This document shows, piece after piece, positions 26,392-35,004 of a stretch of DNA of 55,249 nucleotides; the first letter of the stretch is position 1; every line of letters starts with the position of its first letter. Location of the stretch: positions 1-55,249 of the forward strand of contig SVKC01000006.1 in assembly GCA_015068655.1 (NCBI GenBank), in the 5' to 3' direction. Under the pieces are notes generated by a model, which was not told the origin of the DNA, did not search any database, and saw nothing but the letters and a program-made list of their open reading frames with translations. The DNA comes from Oscillospiraceae bacterium (GTDB taxonomy: Bacteria; Bacillota; Clostridia; Monoglobales; Monoglobaceae). The position numbers and the translations under genes are program-made.

Positions 26392-26637
26392 ATGTGTAAA
26401 AGTAAAAACCTTGGTCTTGCGGCATCCTCTGACGGAATAAATTTCTACATACTCTGTCAGGAAGAGGAATCGGCTCGGCAATACGGCATTATGGCAGAAA
26501 TGGAAAATGACAGTTCTGATTCAATGTCTGCGGAAAATCTTTTCTTTACAAAAGAAGAGGCAGAAAAATGTTGTATGTGGCTTGCAGAAAACAATGTTTA
26601 TCCCATTACTCTGTGCGAGGTTCTGGAAAACTTTTAG
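26392..26637 (+). CDS. Small conserved protein resembling DUF6514
   Basis: This 81-residue protein starts 7 bases after GGGAGGT. The pattern QYGIMAEME, a central Asp/Ser stretch, then KEEAEKCCMWLAENNVYPIT and a terminal EVLENF resembles small Ruminococcaceae proteins grouped as DUF6514, from memory. The function is unknown. It is followed by a strong terminator that contains the next gene's promoter. Confidence 0.6.
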   Translation: MCKSKNLGLAASSDGINFYILCQEEESARQYGIMAEMENDSSDSMSAENLFFTKEEAEKCCMWLAENNVYPITLCEVLENF

Positions 26638-26658
26638 CAACAGCCTATGAACTGTTAA

Positions 26659-26702
26659 AAAAGAGATTTGTCATATTCTTTGGAGTTTGACAAATCTCTT
26701 TT
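26659..26702 (+). terminator. Long-stem terminator that contains the next promoter's -35
   Basis: A 15-bp perfect stem (26659-26673 with 26688-26702) lies 22 bases after the stop of the small gene. Its right arm reads TGACAAATCTCTTTT and overlaps the -35 of the following promoter. Confidence 0.85.
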
Positions 26703-26715
26703 GATTTGGTATAAT
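26687..26715 (+). promoter_or_regulatory. Consensus promoter of the DtxR-like regulator
   Basis: TTGACA (26687-26692) and TATAAT (26710-26715), both exact consensus, are separated by 17 bases, with the -35 inside the terminator right arm. A second TATAAT-like sequence lies near 26725. The TTTGTCA/TGACAAA arms of the hairpin could double as an operator, which is only inference. Confidence 0.82.
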
Positions 26716-26745
26716 GGAAAAAATGTTATAATGAGGTACTGACAT

Positions 26746-27114
26746 ATGAAAGTGAACGAATCTGCTGAGAATTATCTCGAAGCGATTTTTATGTTAAAAA
26801 AGAAAAATGGTTTTGTCCGCAGTATTGATGTTGCCCATGAGCTTGAGTTCACAAAAGCAAGTGTTTCTGTGGCTATGAAAAGCTTTCGTGAAAAGGGTTA
26901 TATTGTCATTGACGGAGCAGGCGGAATTTCTCTCACTCCTTCGGGACTTGAAATCGCAGAAAAGGTTTACGAGCGTCACAACGTAATTGCCTCTGCTCTC
27001 ATGGCTCTCGGCGTGAACAAGGACACAGCTTTCGAAGACAGCTGCAAAATCGAACACGTAATAAGCGATGAAAGCTTTGAAAAACTGAAAGAATTTTTAA
27101 ACAAACAAAAATAA
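26746..27114 (+). CDS. DtxR/MntR-family metal-dependent transcriptional regulator
   Basis: This 122-residue regulator has the N-terminal winged helix (ENYLEAIFMLKKKNGFVRSI, ELEFTKASVSVAMKSFREKG, then GGISLTPSGLEIAEKVYERH) and a short metal-binding/dimer domain (EDSCKIEHVISDESFEKLKE, with the Cys-x-x-Glu-His typical of metal site residues). It lacks the SH3-like third domain, as in MntR-type short members. It would repress metal uptake genes, but no transporter is in the window. Low GTG or TTG alternatives are not needed: the ATG is 31 bases after the -10. Confidence 0.88.
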   Translation: MKVNESAENYLEAIFMLKKKNGFVRSIDVAHELEFTKASVSVAMKSFREKGYIVIDGAGGISLTPSGLEIAEKVYERHNVIASALMALGVNKDTAFEDSCKIEHVISDESFEKLKEFLNKQK

Positions 27115-27117
27115 CCG

Positions 27118-27149
27118 AAAACGGATGACATTTCTGCCATCCGTTTTTT
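27118..27149 (+). terminator. Intrinsic terminator of the DtxR-like gene
   Basis: AAAACGGATG (27118-27127) pairs with CATCCGTTTT (27138-27147) and is followed by further T. Confidence 0.88.
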
Positions 27150-27189
27150 CTATACTATAAAATTTCAAGAACACAAAAAGAAATATCGC

Positions 27190-28644
27190 TCACACAAGTT
27201 TGTACCAGTCCGGTGTTCCCACACCGTTTGAATGCCACTTTGCAAAATCCTTTTTCATAATCTTCACAACAGAAAGACACTCTTCCTCCGTCAGCTCTTC
27301 ACACAAAAACTCAAAAAGCAACTGATAAAGAGTTATCCGTTTTACACCTTGACCAATCAATCCTCTTGAATTCCAAAACTGGGAAAGCTTGTAATAAAAA
27401 TCAAACGGCGATTCAAAATATTCAAGAACAGCCTCAAGAGTTTCGCAAAAACGCCCCGAATTGAAATATCTCTCCAGAACATCCTCCACACATTTCAGCT
27501 TTATTACATCATCAAAGGTCATCCACCTTGTTGAGAAAACTTCATAAGGTGCAAAACAATTGTATTTCACATTATATTTTTCCACATTCTTGCGTAGAGC
27601 TGAGCCTTTAAGAAGCTTCAAAAAACCCAGCTGCAGAACGTGAGGATTCATTCCGTAAACCTCATTGAAGGAATTCTGAAAACTTTCGTAATCCTCAAAA
27701 GGAAGCCCTGCAATCAAATCAAGATGAAGCATCACATTTGTTTTTTCTCTCAAGGCTTTTACATTATACGTCAATTGTTTCAGGTTCATTGTTCTGCTTA
27801 TTTCAGCAATTGTCTGTTCATTGGTACTTTGAACACCAATCTCAAACTGGAATTTCCCCGGCGGTGCATTTTTCAGCAGTTCAATTGCATCATCACTTAT
27901 CAAATCAGCACCAATCTCAAAATGAAAGCAGGTATCGCCCTTCAATTCAAGACACGACTTCCATATTTCAAAAGCCCGGTTTTTGTCCGCATTGAAGGTT
28001 CTGTCCACAAACTTCACCGTCTGAACTCCCGCATCAGCAAACTTTTTCAGTTCCTTTTTCACCCTGTCAAGCCCCAGAAACCTCACGCCCTCATCCACCG
28101 ATGAAAGACAGTAAGCACAGCTGAATGGACAACCTCTGCTTGTTTCATAATAAACCAGCTTTTCACCATCAACCACCCACTTTAAATCTTCATCTGTATA
28201 AGGAAATGGAATGTCCTCAAGGGACGAGAGCTTTGTTCCGTATATAACACGTCTTTCAGCAGGTATGTCTTCAAGGAAGTCCCGTACCGCCGTCTCACCT
28301 TCGCCGCAAATAACAAAATCAATACAATCATTCTCCAAAAGAATTTTCTCTCCGTCAAATGAAACCTCAGGTCCGCCAAGAAAAATCTTGCAGTTTGGTC
28401 GGAGTTGTTTCAGGTTTCTGCAAAGCTCAAGAACCATTCCTATATTCCAGATATAGCAGGAAAAGCCGTATACGTCAGCATCGGACATATACAGCTTTTC
28501 AAGAATATTGTTCTTTGGTTCATTCACGGTAAACTCAGCAAAATCACAGTCAATACCTCTTTCTCCGCAAAACAACGTCAGGTATCTGACAGCAATATTC
28601 GTATGAACATATTTTGCATTTACCGCCACAAACAAAGTCTTCAT
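27190..28644 (-). CDS. B12-binding-domain radical SAM protein (DUF4080 type)
   Basis: In this 484-residue protein an N-terminal cobalamin-binding Rossmann-like domain (KTLFVAVNAKYVHTNIAVRY, GFSCYIWN, FLGGPEVSFD) precedes a radical SAM core with the CxxxCxxC cluster motif (RGCPFSCAYCLSS, about residues 170-182) and a C-terminal DUF4080-like part. These enzymes use B12 and SAM for methylation or related radical chemistry; the substrate is unknown. It begins 4 bases after luxS and is the last gene of the rnc group. Confidence 0.85.
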   Translation of the reverse strand: MKTLFVAVNAKYVHTNIAVRYLTLFCGERGIDCDFAEFTVNEPKNNILEKLYMSDADVYGFSCYIWNIGMVLELCRNLKQLRPNCKIFLGGPEVSFDGEKILLENDCIDFVICGEGETAVRDFLEDIPAERRVIYGTKLSSLEDIPFPYTDEDLKWVVDGEKLVYYETSRGCPFSCAYCLSSVDEGVRFLGLDRVKKELKKFADAGVQTVKFVDRTFNADKNRAFEIWKSCLELKGDTCFHFEIGADLISDDAIELLKNAPPGKFQFEIGVQSTNEQTIAEISRTMNLKQLTYNVKALREKTNVMLHLDLIAGLPFEDYESFQNSFNEVYGMNPHVLQLGFLKLLKGSALRKNVEKYNVKYNCFAPYEVFSTRWMTFDDVIKLKCVEDVLERYFNSGRFCETLEAVLEYFESPFDFYYKLSQFWNSRGLIGQGVKRITLYQLLFEFLCEELTEEECLSVVKIMKKDFAKWHSNGVGTPDWYKLV

Positions 28645-28647
28645 TTG

Positions 28648-29112
28648 TTATTCTCCTGTTTCGTAACCCAAATCCTTATGGGTTTCATCCTTTATTTTTT
28701 CAAGAAAACCTTTTGCTTCCTCTCTTGCAATACTCACATCAAGATTTCTGTAATTTCCGCATTCAATCTCACTTGCACCGGGCATTTCCCCGTCATAATC
28801 GGAAATTTCTGCAAGTACACGCTTCACCTCAGCAAGAACAGCACCATTATCCGCATTTCTCACCAGAAGATAAAAACCCGTCTGGCATCCCATAGGACCA
28901 ACGTAAATCACATCATCTCTCAAGCTGCCGTTTCTCATAAAGGTAGCAAAAAGATGCTCAAATGAATGCATAAGGGCGTTTGACATAACATCATCCGTAT
29001 TTGGCTTTCGCATACGCACATCATATGTCGTAATATCCCCGTCAATTCTTGATATATAAATCCATTCACGTATAAATCTGTGATCCACCGTGAAGCTAGC
29101 TATTTTCTGCAT
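28648..29112 (-). CDS. luxS: S-ribosylhomocysteine lyase, autoinducer-2 synthase
   Basis: LuxS cleaves S-ribosylhomocysteine to homocysteine and the AI-2 precursor. The 154-residue protein has the metal site HSFEH (canonical HTLEH) near 49-53 and Cys in the ECGNYRNLD segment. The catalytic Cys lies in GPMGCQTGFYLLV. Length and motifs fit a working enzyme. It lies between two radical SAM genes in the rnc operon, gaps of 10 and 4 bases. No Pfs nucleosidase gene is seen in the window. Confidence 0.95.
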   Translation of the reverse strand: MQKIASFTVDHRFIREWIYISRIDGDITTYDVRMRKPNTDDVMSNALMHSFEHLFATFMRNGSLRDDVIYVGPMGCQTGFYLLVRNADNGAVLAEVKRVLAEISDYDGEMPGASEIECGNYRNLDVSIAREEAKGFLEKIKDETHKDLGYETGE

Positions 29113-29122
29113 AAGACTCCCT

Positions 29123-30091
29123 CTATCTTTCCCTGATTTTCAAATTTACACCATACTTTTCACGAAAATATATCTTGTTCATTCCCTTGTGTCCAACCGC
29201 CTTGGAAACATCCCCTTTTTTGCAGAAGTACAAAAGCTCACCGCTGCTTTCTTCTTTCCCTGATATTTCCTTTTCAATCATATCGCGGTAAATCAAGCTT
29301 TCAACAATTTCACCAAAAGCCTGATGATAAGGACCCGCAACCACGTTTCCGTCAGTCTCAAGCTCGTCCGAGGAATGAAGCCCTATTCTGATAACCTCAA
29401 TATTATTTTCCCGGAAGGCAATGAGTGCCTTTTTCGAAAGTTCTGCCGCAAGCTCAACGGAATAAGGTTCATACACACCATCATTATAAAGCTTTTCAAG
29501 AGCGGTGTCCCGAAGTGTCACAACGGGATAAATTCTGACACAGGACGGGCTGAGGTCGATAATATCCCTGACCGTCTGCATATCCGTATCCGGCGTAGAG
29601 CCATACATTCCAAGCATCATCTGGTGTCCGAGAGAAATACCTGCCTCCCGAATCATTTCCGATGCCTTTTTCACATTCTCAAAGCTGTGTCCACGGCTAT
29701 TTTTTGCCAGAACCTTGTCATTGCTGCTTTGAACTCCCAGCTCAACAGTTGTTACATTGTACTTTTTCAAGAGCCTGATTATATCCGCATCAATATAATC
29801 CGGACGGGTAGAAAGACGTATTCCCGAAATTCTGTCCGCAAACTCCGCCGCCACACTCAAAAAGCCTTCCTGTGTGTCAAACTCCAGACCCGTGAAGCTC
29901 CCGCCAAAAAAAGCAATCTCCACATCCGAATTTTCTGTATTGATTGTAGAGAAAAAATCATTAATGAGTATTCTCACATATTCAGGTGTTATTTCTGTAT
30001 CCACACCCGTTATCTTCCTCTGGTTGCAAAAGACACAATCGTGAGGACAACCCCTGTGCGGTATAAAAACCGGCAAATTATATTTTCTCAT
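29123..30091 (-). CDS. Elp3-like radical SAM protein without acetyltransferase domain
   Basis: This 322-residue radical SAM enzyme has the cluster motif HRGCPHDCVFCNQRKITG (residues 12-29), FFGGSFTG, STRPDYID and VELGVQSSND, the core of Elp3/YhcC-like proteins. The C-terminal acetyltransferase domain of true Elp3 is missing. The usual home of this family in Clostridia is just after rnc, as here, with a 4-base overlap with rnc. It may act on tRNA or rRNA, inferred from family and neighbours. Confidence 0.85.
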   Translation of the reverse strand: MRKYNLPVFIPHRGCPHDCVFCNQRKITGVDTEITPEYVRILINDFFSTINTENSDVEIAFFGGSFTGLEFDTQEGFLSVAAEFADRISGIRLSTRPDYIDADIIRLLKKYNVTTVELGVQSSNDKVLAKNSRGHSFENVKKASEMIREAGISLGHQMMLGMYGSTPDTDMQTVRDIIDLSPSCVRIYPVVTLRDTALEKLYNDGVYEPYSVELAAELSKKALIAFRENNIEVIRIGLHSSDELETDGNVVAGPYHQAFGEIVESLIYRDMIEKEISGKEESSGELLYFCKKGDVSKAVGHKGMNKIYFREKYGVNLKIRER

Positions 30092-30747
30092 TTTCCCATT
30101 CTTTCAAAAGCATTCTTCGCCGCATCCTGCTCAGCAATCTTGCGGCTCTTGCCTTTGCCCCGACCAATAATATTCCCCTGATACACAGCCTCAACCACAA
30201 AACTTGGATTATGGTCAGGACCGGTTTTTTCTTTCAGCTGATAACGCACAACATCTGTATTTTTGTCACGCTTCTGGAAGAAAATCTGAAGCTCCGACTT
30301 GTAATTGATGTCCGAAATAATTTCCACATTCTTAACCCTGTCTCCAAACACCCCAAGAACCCATTTCTTTGCTGTTTCGTCATCGCTGTCAAGATAGATT
30401 GCACCGAGAACCGCCTCAAAGGTATCAGCAAGAATGGAGTCCTTGTTTATACCATCGCTTTTGGCTTCCGACCTTCCGAATTTTATTCCGCTGCCCAAAT
30501 CAAGTCTTCTCGCAAGCTCCGCAAGAGACTTTTCACAAACCAAAGCTGCTCTTATTTTTGTCAGCTCACCTTCCGCACAGTCAGGATAAAGCCTGTATAT
30601 CTCTTCTGCAATAATATAAGACAACACGCTGTCTCCGAGAAACTCAAGCCGTTGATTGCTCTCCTTCTTCATATCATTTGCAAGTGAAATGTGCGTCATT
30701 GCCAGTTCAAGCAATGTTCTGTCCTTAAATTCATATCCAATATTCAT
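30088..30747 (-). CDS. rnc: Ribonuclease III
   Basis: This enzyme cleaves double-stranded RNA in rRNA and mRNA processing. In 219 residues the catalytic signature NQRLEFLGDSVLSYII (around 30-45), DTFEAVLGAIYLD near 115 and a C-terminal double-strand RNA-binding domain (YKSELQIFFQKRD through GKGKSRKIAEQDAAKNA) are all intact. It is the first gene of rnc-elp3-like-luxS-radical SAM. Confidence 0.96.
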   Translation of the reverse strand: MNIGYEFKDRTLLELAMTHISLANDMKKESNQRLEFLGDSVLSYIIAEEIYRLYPDCAEGELTKIRAALVCEKSLAELARRLDLGSGIKFGRSEAKSDGINKDSILADTFEAVLGAIYLDSDDETAKKWVLGVFGDRVKNVEIISDINYKSELQIFFQKRDKNTDVVRYQLKEKTGPDHNPSFVVEAVYQGNIIGRGKGKSRKIAEQDAAKNAFERMGK

Positions 30748-30814
30748 ATCTGCATCCTTCTTCTTTTGTCATTTCTCGGGCAAGGCTGTGCCCCAACTGT
30801 CTTTTCGGATTATG

Positions 30815-30848
30815 AAAAAACAAAGGACTGCCACCTTGATGACAGTCC
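30815..30848 (-). terminator. Intrinsic terminator of acpP
   Basis: A 9-bp stem with one G-T pair (30825-30848, loop about 6 bases) is followed on the minus strand by TTTGTTTTTT. It lies 8 bases after the acpP stop and upstream of rnc. Confidence 0.85.
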
Positions 30849-30856
30849 GTAAATAT

Positions 30857-31090
30857 TTATCTCAGATTTTCTTTGATGTAGTTAACTGCATCGCCAACTG
30901 TCGAAATTTCTTCGGCTTCTTCATCTGAAATTTCCATATCATATTCTTCTTCAAAGGCCATCATCAACTGAACCAGATCAAGAGAGTCTGCTTCAAGATC
31001 ATTTATGAATGAAGCATCCATCGTAATAAGGTTTTCGTCAATGTCCAGCTGTTCTGCTGTAATCTCTTTCACTTTCTCAAAAATATCCAT
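30857..31090 (-). CDS. acpP: Acyl carrier protein
   Basis: The start at 31090 follows GGAGG by 8 bases. The 77-residue acidic protein holds the phosphopantetheine attachment motif [15 protein letters not shown] (Ser about 37). It carries acyl chains in fatty acid synthesis. It is a single-gene unit with its own promoter and terminator, not beside fab genes. Confidence 0.95.
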   Translation of the reverse strand: MDIFEKVKEITAEQLDIDENLITMDASFINDLEADSLDLVQLMMAFEEEYDMEISDEEAEEISTVGDAVNYIKENLR

Positions 31091-31122
31091 ATAGTAGTCC
31101 TCCAATCTTTGTTGTTTTTACC

Positions 31123-31151
31123 ATAATATCACAAACCTCGCATACAGTCAA
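31123..31151 (-). promoter_or_regulatory. Promoter of acpP
   Basis: TTGACT (31146-31151) and TATTAT (31123-31128) are separated by 17 bases, 33 bases before the start codon. Confidence 0.78.
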
Positions 31152-31191
31152 TACAAAAAACACTATTTTTTTGTCCCAACTGGATGCTTTT

Positions 31192-31746
31192 TTACTTAAA
31201 TGTAATAAGCCGACGGTTTTTGACAATATAATCAAGACCTGAATAAACTGTCAGTGCCACAGCAAGAGCAACCAGCCAGAAGGTGAGAGCACCCCACCAT
31301 GCATCGCCGTATCTCAGCATATTTCCAAGTGCAAGGTCAAGCATAACAGCAATTATTGCAGCCATCTGTGAAACTGTTTTCGCTTTGCCCCATGAGCTTG
31401 CGGCAATAACCGTATTTTCACCCATAGCAAGCTGTCTAACCCCCGTCACAATAAGCTCTCTTGCAATAATAATCATAATAACCCACGAATTGATGAAATC
31501 TGCACCAATGCCCAAAAGACAAACAAGAGCCGAAATTGTCAGTATCTTGTCAGCCAGAGGGTCCATAAGCTTTCCGAATGTCGTCACCTGATTATTTTTT
31601 CTGGCAAGATAGCCGTCAAGCTGGTCGGTCAGTGAAGCAAGAGCAAATATAATAATTGCCGCCCAGTAAAAGCCCGAAAGAAGTGCCCACATAAAAATTG
31701 GCACCATAATTACTCTCAATAACGTAAGCATATTAGGTGTATTCAT
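31192..31746 (-). CDS. pgsA: CDP-diacylglycerol-glycerol-3-phosphate phosphatidyltransferase
   Basis: This inner-membrane enzyme makes phosphatidylglycerophosphate. In 184 residues with about four to five membrane helices, the CDP-alcohol phosphotransferase signature is visible as LTDQLDGYLARKNN, then GKLMDPLADK (all Asp present). It follows rimO by 27 bases, the conserved Firmicutes order. Confidence 0.95.
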   Translation of the reverse strand: MNTPNMLTLLRVIMVPIFMWALLSGFYWAAIIIFALASLTDQLDGYLARKNNQVTTFGKLMDPLADKILTISALVCLLGIGADFINSWVIMIIIARELIVTGVRQLAMGENTVIAASSWGKAKTVSQMAAIIAVMLDLALGNMLRYGDAWWGALTFWLVALAVALTVYSGLDYIVKNRRLITFK

Positions 31747-31773
31747 AATATCAGTCTCCTTTTCTGCGGCAAG

Positions 31774-33096
31774 CTATCTTACTTGGCCGTACAAATCATA
31801 TTCCATATAATCGTTAATTTCCACTTCCGCAAACTCACCCGGAGCAAGCTTTCTCTTTGAAGTAAAGAAAACCTTTCCGTCAATCTCTTCTGAATCTCCA
31901 TAAGTTCTGCCGAAATACATTTTTATCAGGTTATCGTAGCCTTCCACAAGGACCTCAAAGCATTTTCCTACCTTTTTGCTGTTCAGCTCTTCGGAAACCG
32001 CCGCCTGGTCAATCATTATAATTTCCTGACGGTTCTTTTTTTCTTCCTCATCAAGCTGTCCATCAAGCCTTGCCGCCGCCGTTCCTTCCTCCTGAGAATA
32101 AGCAAAAACACCAAGACGGTCAAATTCCGCATCAGTCACAAACTCACGAAGCTCATCAAATTCTTCCTCTGTTTCACCGGGGAATCCCGCAATAAGAGTT
32201 GTTCTGATTACAGCGTCGGGAATACGCTCCCTGAGCTTTTTTATCAACGCCGTAATTTCCGCCTTGTTGGTCTTCCTTCCCATAAGCTTCAATATTCTGT
32301 CATTGCAATGCTGAATGGGAATGTCAAAATAATTACATACCTTTTCCTGTTTCGCAACCGTATCAATCAGTTCATCCGTAACAAGCTCCGGATAACAGTA
32401 ATGAAGACGAATCCAGTGAATTCCATCAATTTCACAAAGCTCATTGAGAAGTCTCGGAAGACTATATTCACCGTAAATATCCATTCCGTATCTGGTGGTA
32501 TCCTGAGCAATAACAACCAGCTCACGAACGCCCTTTTCCGCAAGAGTTTTTGCTTCTGCAACAATATCTTCAATCGTCCTGCTTCTGTATTTCCCTCTGA
32601 TTGACGGAATAATACAGTAGGTACAGTGATTGTCACACCCTTCTGCAATTTTGAGATATGCCATATATGACGGAGTGGTAACAACTCTTCGCATCGGCTT
32701 TTCACCGCTCAATACATCGCTGCAATATATTTCCGACCGTTCTTTCGTGTAGCTTTTGATAATTTCAGCAAGCCGTCCGTAATCATTTGTTCCTACAACA
32801 ATATCCACTTCGGGGATTTCGGTGAGGATTTCCTCCTTGTACCTCTGGCTCATACAACCCGTAACAACAAGAATACGGCTGCTGTCCTGTTTCTTGTATT
32901 CAATGTGGTCCATAATACAGTCAATTGACTCCTGCTTTGCATCATCAATAAACGCACAGGTATTCACAATCATTATGTCAGCATCTTCTTCGTCTGCAAC
33001 AAGCTCAAAACCATTGTCCTCAAGAAGTCCCATCATTTCCTCGGCATCAACAAGATTCTTCGAGCAGCCCAAAGAAGTAAGCGAAACCTTTTTCAA
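31774..33096 (-). CDS. rimO: Ribosomal protein S12 methylthiotransferase
   Basis: RimO adds a methylthio group to Asp of ribosomal protein S12. The 440 residues show the UPF0004 cluster domain (SLTSLGCSKNLVDAEEMMG; Cys 11, 47, 81), the radical SAM motif GCDNHCTYCIIP (about 150) and a C-terminal TRAM domain (CFEVLVEGYDN onward). The start overlaps the recX stop by 4 bases. Confidence 0.96.
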   Translation of the reverse strand: MKKVSLTSLGCSKNLVDAEEMMGLLEDNGFELVADEEDADIMIVNTCAFIDDAKQESIDCIMDHIEYKKQDSSRILVVTGCMSQRYKEEILTEIPEVDIVVGTNDYGRLAEIIKSYTKERSEIYCSDVLSGEKPMRRVVTTPSYMAYLKIAEGCDNHCTYCIIPSIRGKYRSRTIEDIVAEAKTLAEKGVRELVVIAQDTTRYGMDIYGEYSLPRLLNELCEIDGIHWIRLHYCYPELVTDELIDTVAKQEKVCNYFDIPIQHCNDRILKLMGRKTNKAEITALIKKLRERIPDAVIRTTLIAGFPGETEEEFDELREFVTDAEFDRLGVFAYSQEEGTAAARLDGQLDEEEKKNRQEIIMIDQAAVSEELNSKKVGKCFEVLVEGYDNLIKMYFGRTYGDSEEIDGKVFFTSKRKLAPGEFAEVEINDYMEYDLYGQVR

Positions 33097-33566
33097 TCTA
33101 TATCACCCTTTTTCACTTTTATGTCCAGTTCGTTAAAGCATCTGTTTATTTCGGAAATCCCGAAACCGCGTCTCACCAGATGCGCCTTTGCTTTTTCAAG
33201 CTCCCTCCAATCGGAAAATTCCTTTCCCAAAAACCTCAGCTCCACATATTCCCTGAGCTGAGCCTCGGTGTCCGCTTCGGTATCCCGCATGGCTTTTTCT
33301 ATAATTCCCGGTGCAATACCTTTTTGAAGAAGCTCCTGCCTTATGCGATACAACCCTTTCATATGCACAAGAACCCCGTCATGGATATATGCTCCGGCAT
33401 ACTCCGCATCATTGAGAATCCCTGCCTTGCAGAACTCCGCAACAGCAATATCTGCCGTTTCTTCGGATATACCCTTCTGCAACAGCTTTCGATGCACCTC
33501 ACTGCACGTATACATTTTGTACGACAAAAGCTTTGCCACTATGTTTTTTGCTCTATCAAGCTCCAT
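33093..33566 (-). CDS. recX: Regulatory protein RecX
   Basis: This 157-residue helical repeat protein modulates RecA filaments. Three RecX-type repeats are visible: SEVHRKLLQKGISEETADIA, LYRIRQELLQKGIAPGIIEK and ELEKAKAHLVRRGFGISEIN. Placed 20 bases downstream of recA and overlapping rimO, it completes the normal set. Confidence 0.93.
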   Translation of the reverse strand: MELDRAKNIVAKLLSYKMYTCSEVHRKLLQKGISEETADIAVAEFCKAGILNDAEYAGAYIHDGVLVHMKGLYRIRQELLQKGIAPGIIEKAMRDTEADTEAQLREYVELRFLGKEFSDWRELEKAKAHLVRRGFGISEINRCFNELDIKVKKGDID

Positions 33567-33585
33567 CTTTTTCCGTCCTCAAAAC

Positions 33586-34656
33586 CTATTTTTTCTTTCC
33601 TGTTGGCTTTGGAACAGGGGTGAATGCCGTAGACACAACAGCACCCTCTTCAGGATTATCGCCGGCAAGGGGAAGACCTGCCTTTTCTCTTATCTTCTGC
33701 TCGATTTCAAAGCAAAGTGCCGGATCCTCTTCAAGAAGCTTCTTCACCGCTTCTCTGCCCTGACCGAGCTTCTCACCTTCATAAGAGAACCATGATCCTG
33801 ACTTCTGAACAATACCGAAATCAACACCCACATCAACAATATTTCCTGACTTTGAAATACCTTCACCATAAATAATATCAAATTCTGCTTCTTTAAAGGG
33901 CGGCGCAACCTTGTTTTTCACAACCTTAACCTTTGTGTGGTTGCCGATTGCACCGTCATCACCCTTGACCGTTTCGGATCTGCGCACATCAAGTCTCACA
34001 GAAGAATAATACTTGAGGGCACGACCACCGGCAGTTGTTTCAGGGTTTCCGAACATAACGCCAACCTTTTCACGAAGCTGGTTAATGAAAATAGCAGTTG
34101 TATTCGACTTGCTCACAACCGACGTGAGCTTTCTGAGAGCCTGGGACATAAGTCTCGCCTGAAGACCAACGTGAGAATCTCCCATAAGTCCCTCTATCTC
34201 CTGTTTTGGCACCAATGCCGCAACAGAGTCAATAACAATAACATCAATAGCACCCGAACGAACAAGCTGTTCTGTAATTTCAAGAGCCTGTTCACCGGTA
34301 TCAGGCTGAGAAACAATCAAGTCATCAATTTTAACACCGAGCTTTTCTGCATAAACGGGGTCAAGAGCGTGCTCTGCATCAATAAAAGCCGCTTCGCCGC
34401 CAAGCTTTTGAGCCTCTGCAACAATATGAAGAGCAACGGTAGTCTTACCGGAAGATTCAGGTCCATATATTTCAACAATTCTGCCGCGTGGCACACCACC
34501 AATACCAAGAGCAATATCCAGAGCCATAGAGCCCGTAGGAATAGCTTCAACATCCACACTGGTCTTTTCACCGAGGCGCATAACCGCTCCCGAACCGTAC
34601 TGTTTTTCTATCTGCCCCATAACAGTTTCAAGGGCTTTTCTTTTTTCTTCCTGCAT
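33586..34656 (-). CDS. recA: Recombinase RecA
   Basis: RecA is the strand-exchange ATPase of homologous recombination and the SOS response. In 356 residues, Walker A is GPESSGKT (residues 66-73), Walker [11 protein letters not shown], with the L2 loop [20 protein letters not shown]. Length and motifs are complete. Its promoter is at 34731-34759. No recognisable LexA box (GAAC-N4-GTTC type) was found in the leader. Confidence 0.97.
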   Translation of the reverse strand: MQEEKRKALETVMGQIEKQYGSGAVMRLGEKTSVDVEAIPTGSMALDIALGIGGVPRGRIVEIYGPESSGKTTVALHIVAEAQKLGGEAAFIDAEHALDPVYAEKLGVKIDDLIVSQPDTGEQALEITEQLVRSGAIDVIVIDSVAALVPKQEIEGLMGDSHVGLQARLMSQALRKLTSVVSKSNTTAIFINQLREKVGVMFGNPETTAGGRALKYYSSVRLDVRRSETVKGDDGAIGNHTKVKVVKNKVAPPFKEAEFDIIYGEGISKSGNIVDVGVDFGIVQKSGSWFSYEGEKLGQGREAVKKLLEEDPALCFEIEQKIREKAGLPLAGDNPEEGAVVSTAFTPVPKPTGKKK

Positions 34657-34730
34657 AACAAAAAACCGCCTTTCTTTTTATCAACATCAAGCTTTCGCAT
34701 TTCAACAAAAATATGTCTCATTCAAAGTCA

Positions 34731-34759
34731 ATCATACCATATATTGTATTCAAAGTCAA
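34731..34759 (-). promoter_or_regulatory. Promoter of recA
   Basis: TTGACT (34754-34759) and TATGAT (34731-34736) have a 17-base spacer. The phrase ATTCAAAGTCAA occurs twice, 28 bases apart, once in this -35 and once just downstream of the -10, possibly an operator half-site pair. Confidence 0.72.
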
Positions 34760-34855
34760 GAACAGAAACTATCTGTTTTGTGCATCAAAAGCCTGCAAAA
34801 TCAATATACTCTTTCCAAAGTCCCAAAAAACGGACAGAAAAACCCGAGTTCAAAG

Positions 34856-35000
34856 AAAAGGGGCTGCAGCAAATGAAAAAAAGCGGTTCAGCGTGGAAAC
34901 CGAACCCTACAAATTGTATCACCCAAAACGAGTACACAATATTTGTAGGGGACGGGTTCCATCCCGTCCCAAAAATTTCTTTTTACTACAACCCCTTTTT
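34856..35000 (-). repeat. Structured repeat, copy A (inverted relative to copy B)
   Basis: About 145 bases that match copy B (37650-37798) over nearly their whole length in reverse orientation. Outer arms read AAAAGGGGCTGCAGCAAATG and, on the other end, a more diverged ACTACAACCCCTTTT. Inside are two hairpins: 34885-34906 (GGTTCAG/CCGAACC with one wobble pair) and 34949-34970 (8-bp GGGACGGG/CCCGTCCC). A central pair of arms (CCTACAAATTG and ACACAATATTTGTAGG) lies between them. It ends 5 bases from the stop of the acyl-CoA synthetase gene and may act as its terminator. Confidence 0.85.
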
Positions 35001-35004
35001 AGAG

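Noticed and set aside
34657-34855. A LexA-type SOS box before recA
   Set aside because: The leader shows a direct repeat but not the GAAC-N4-GTTC pattern.
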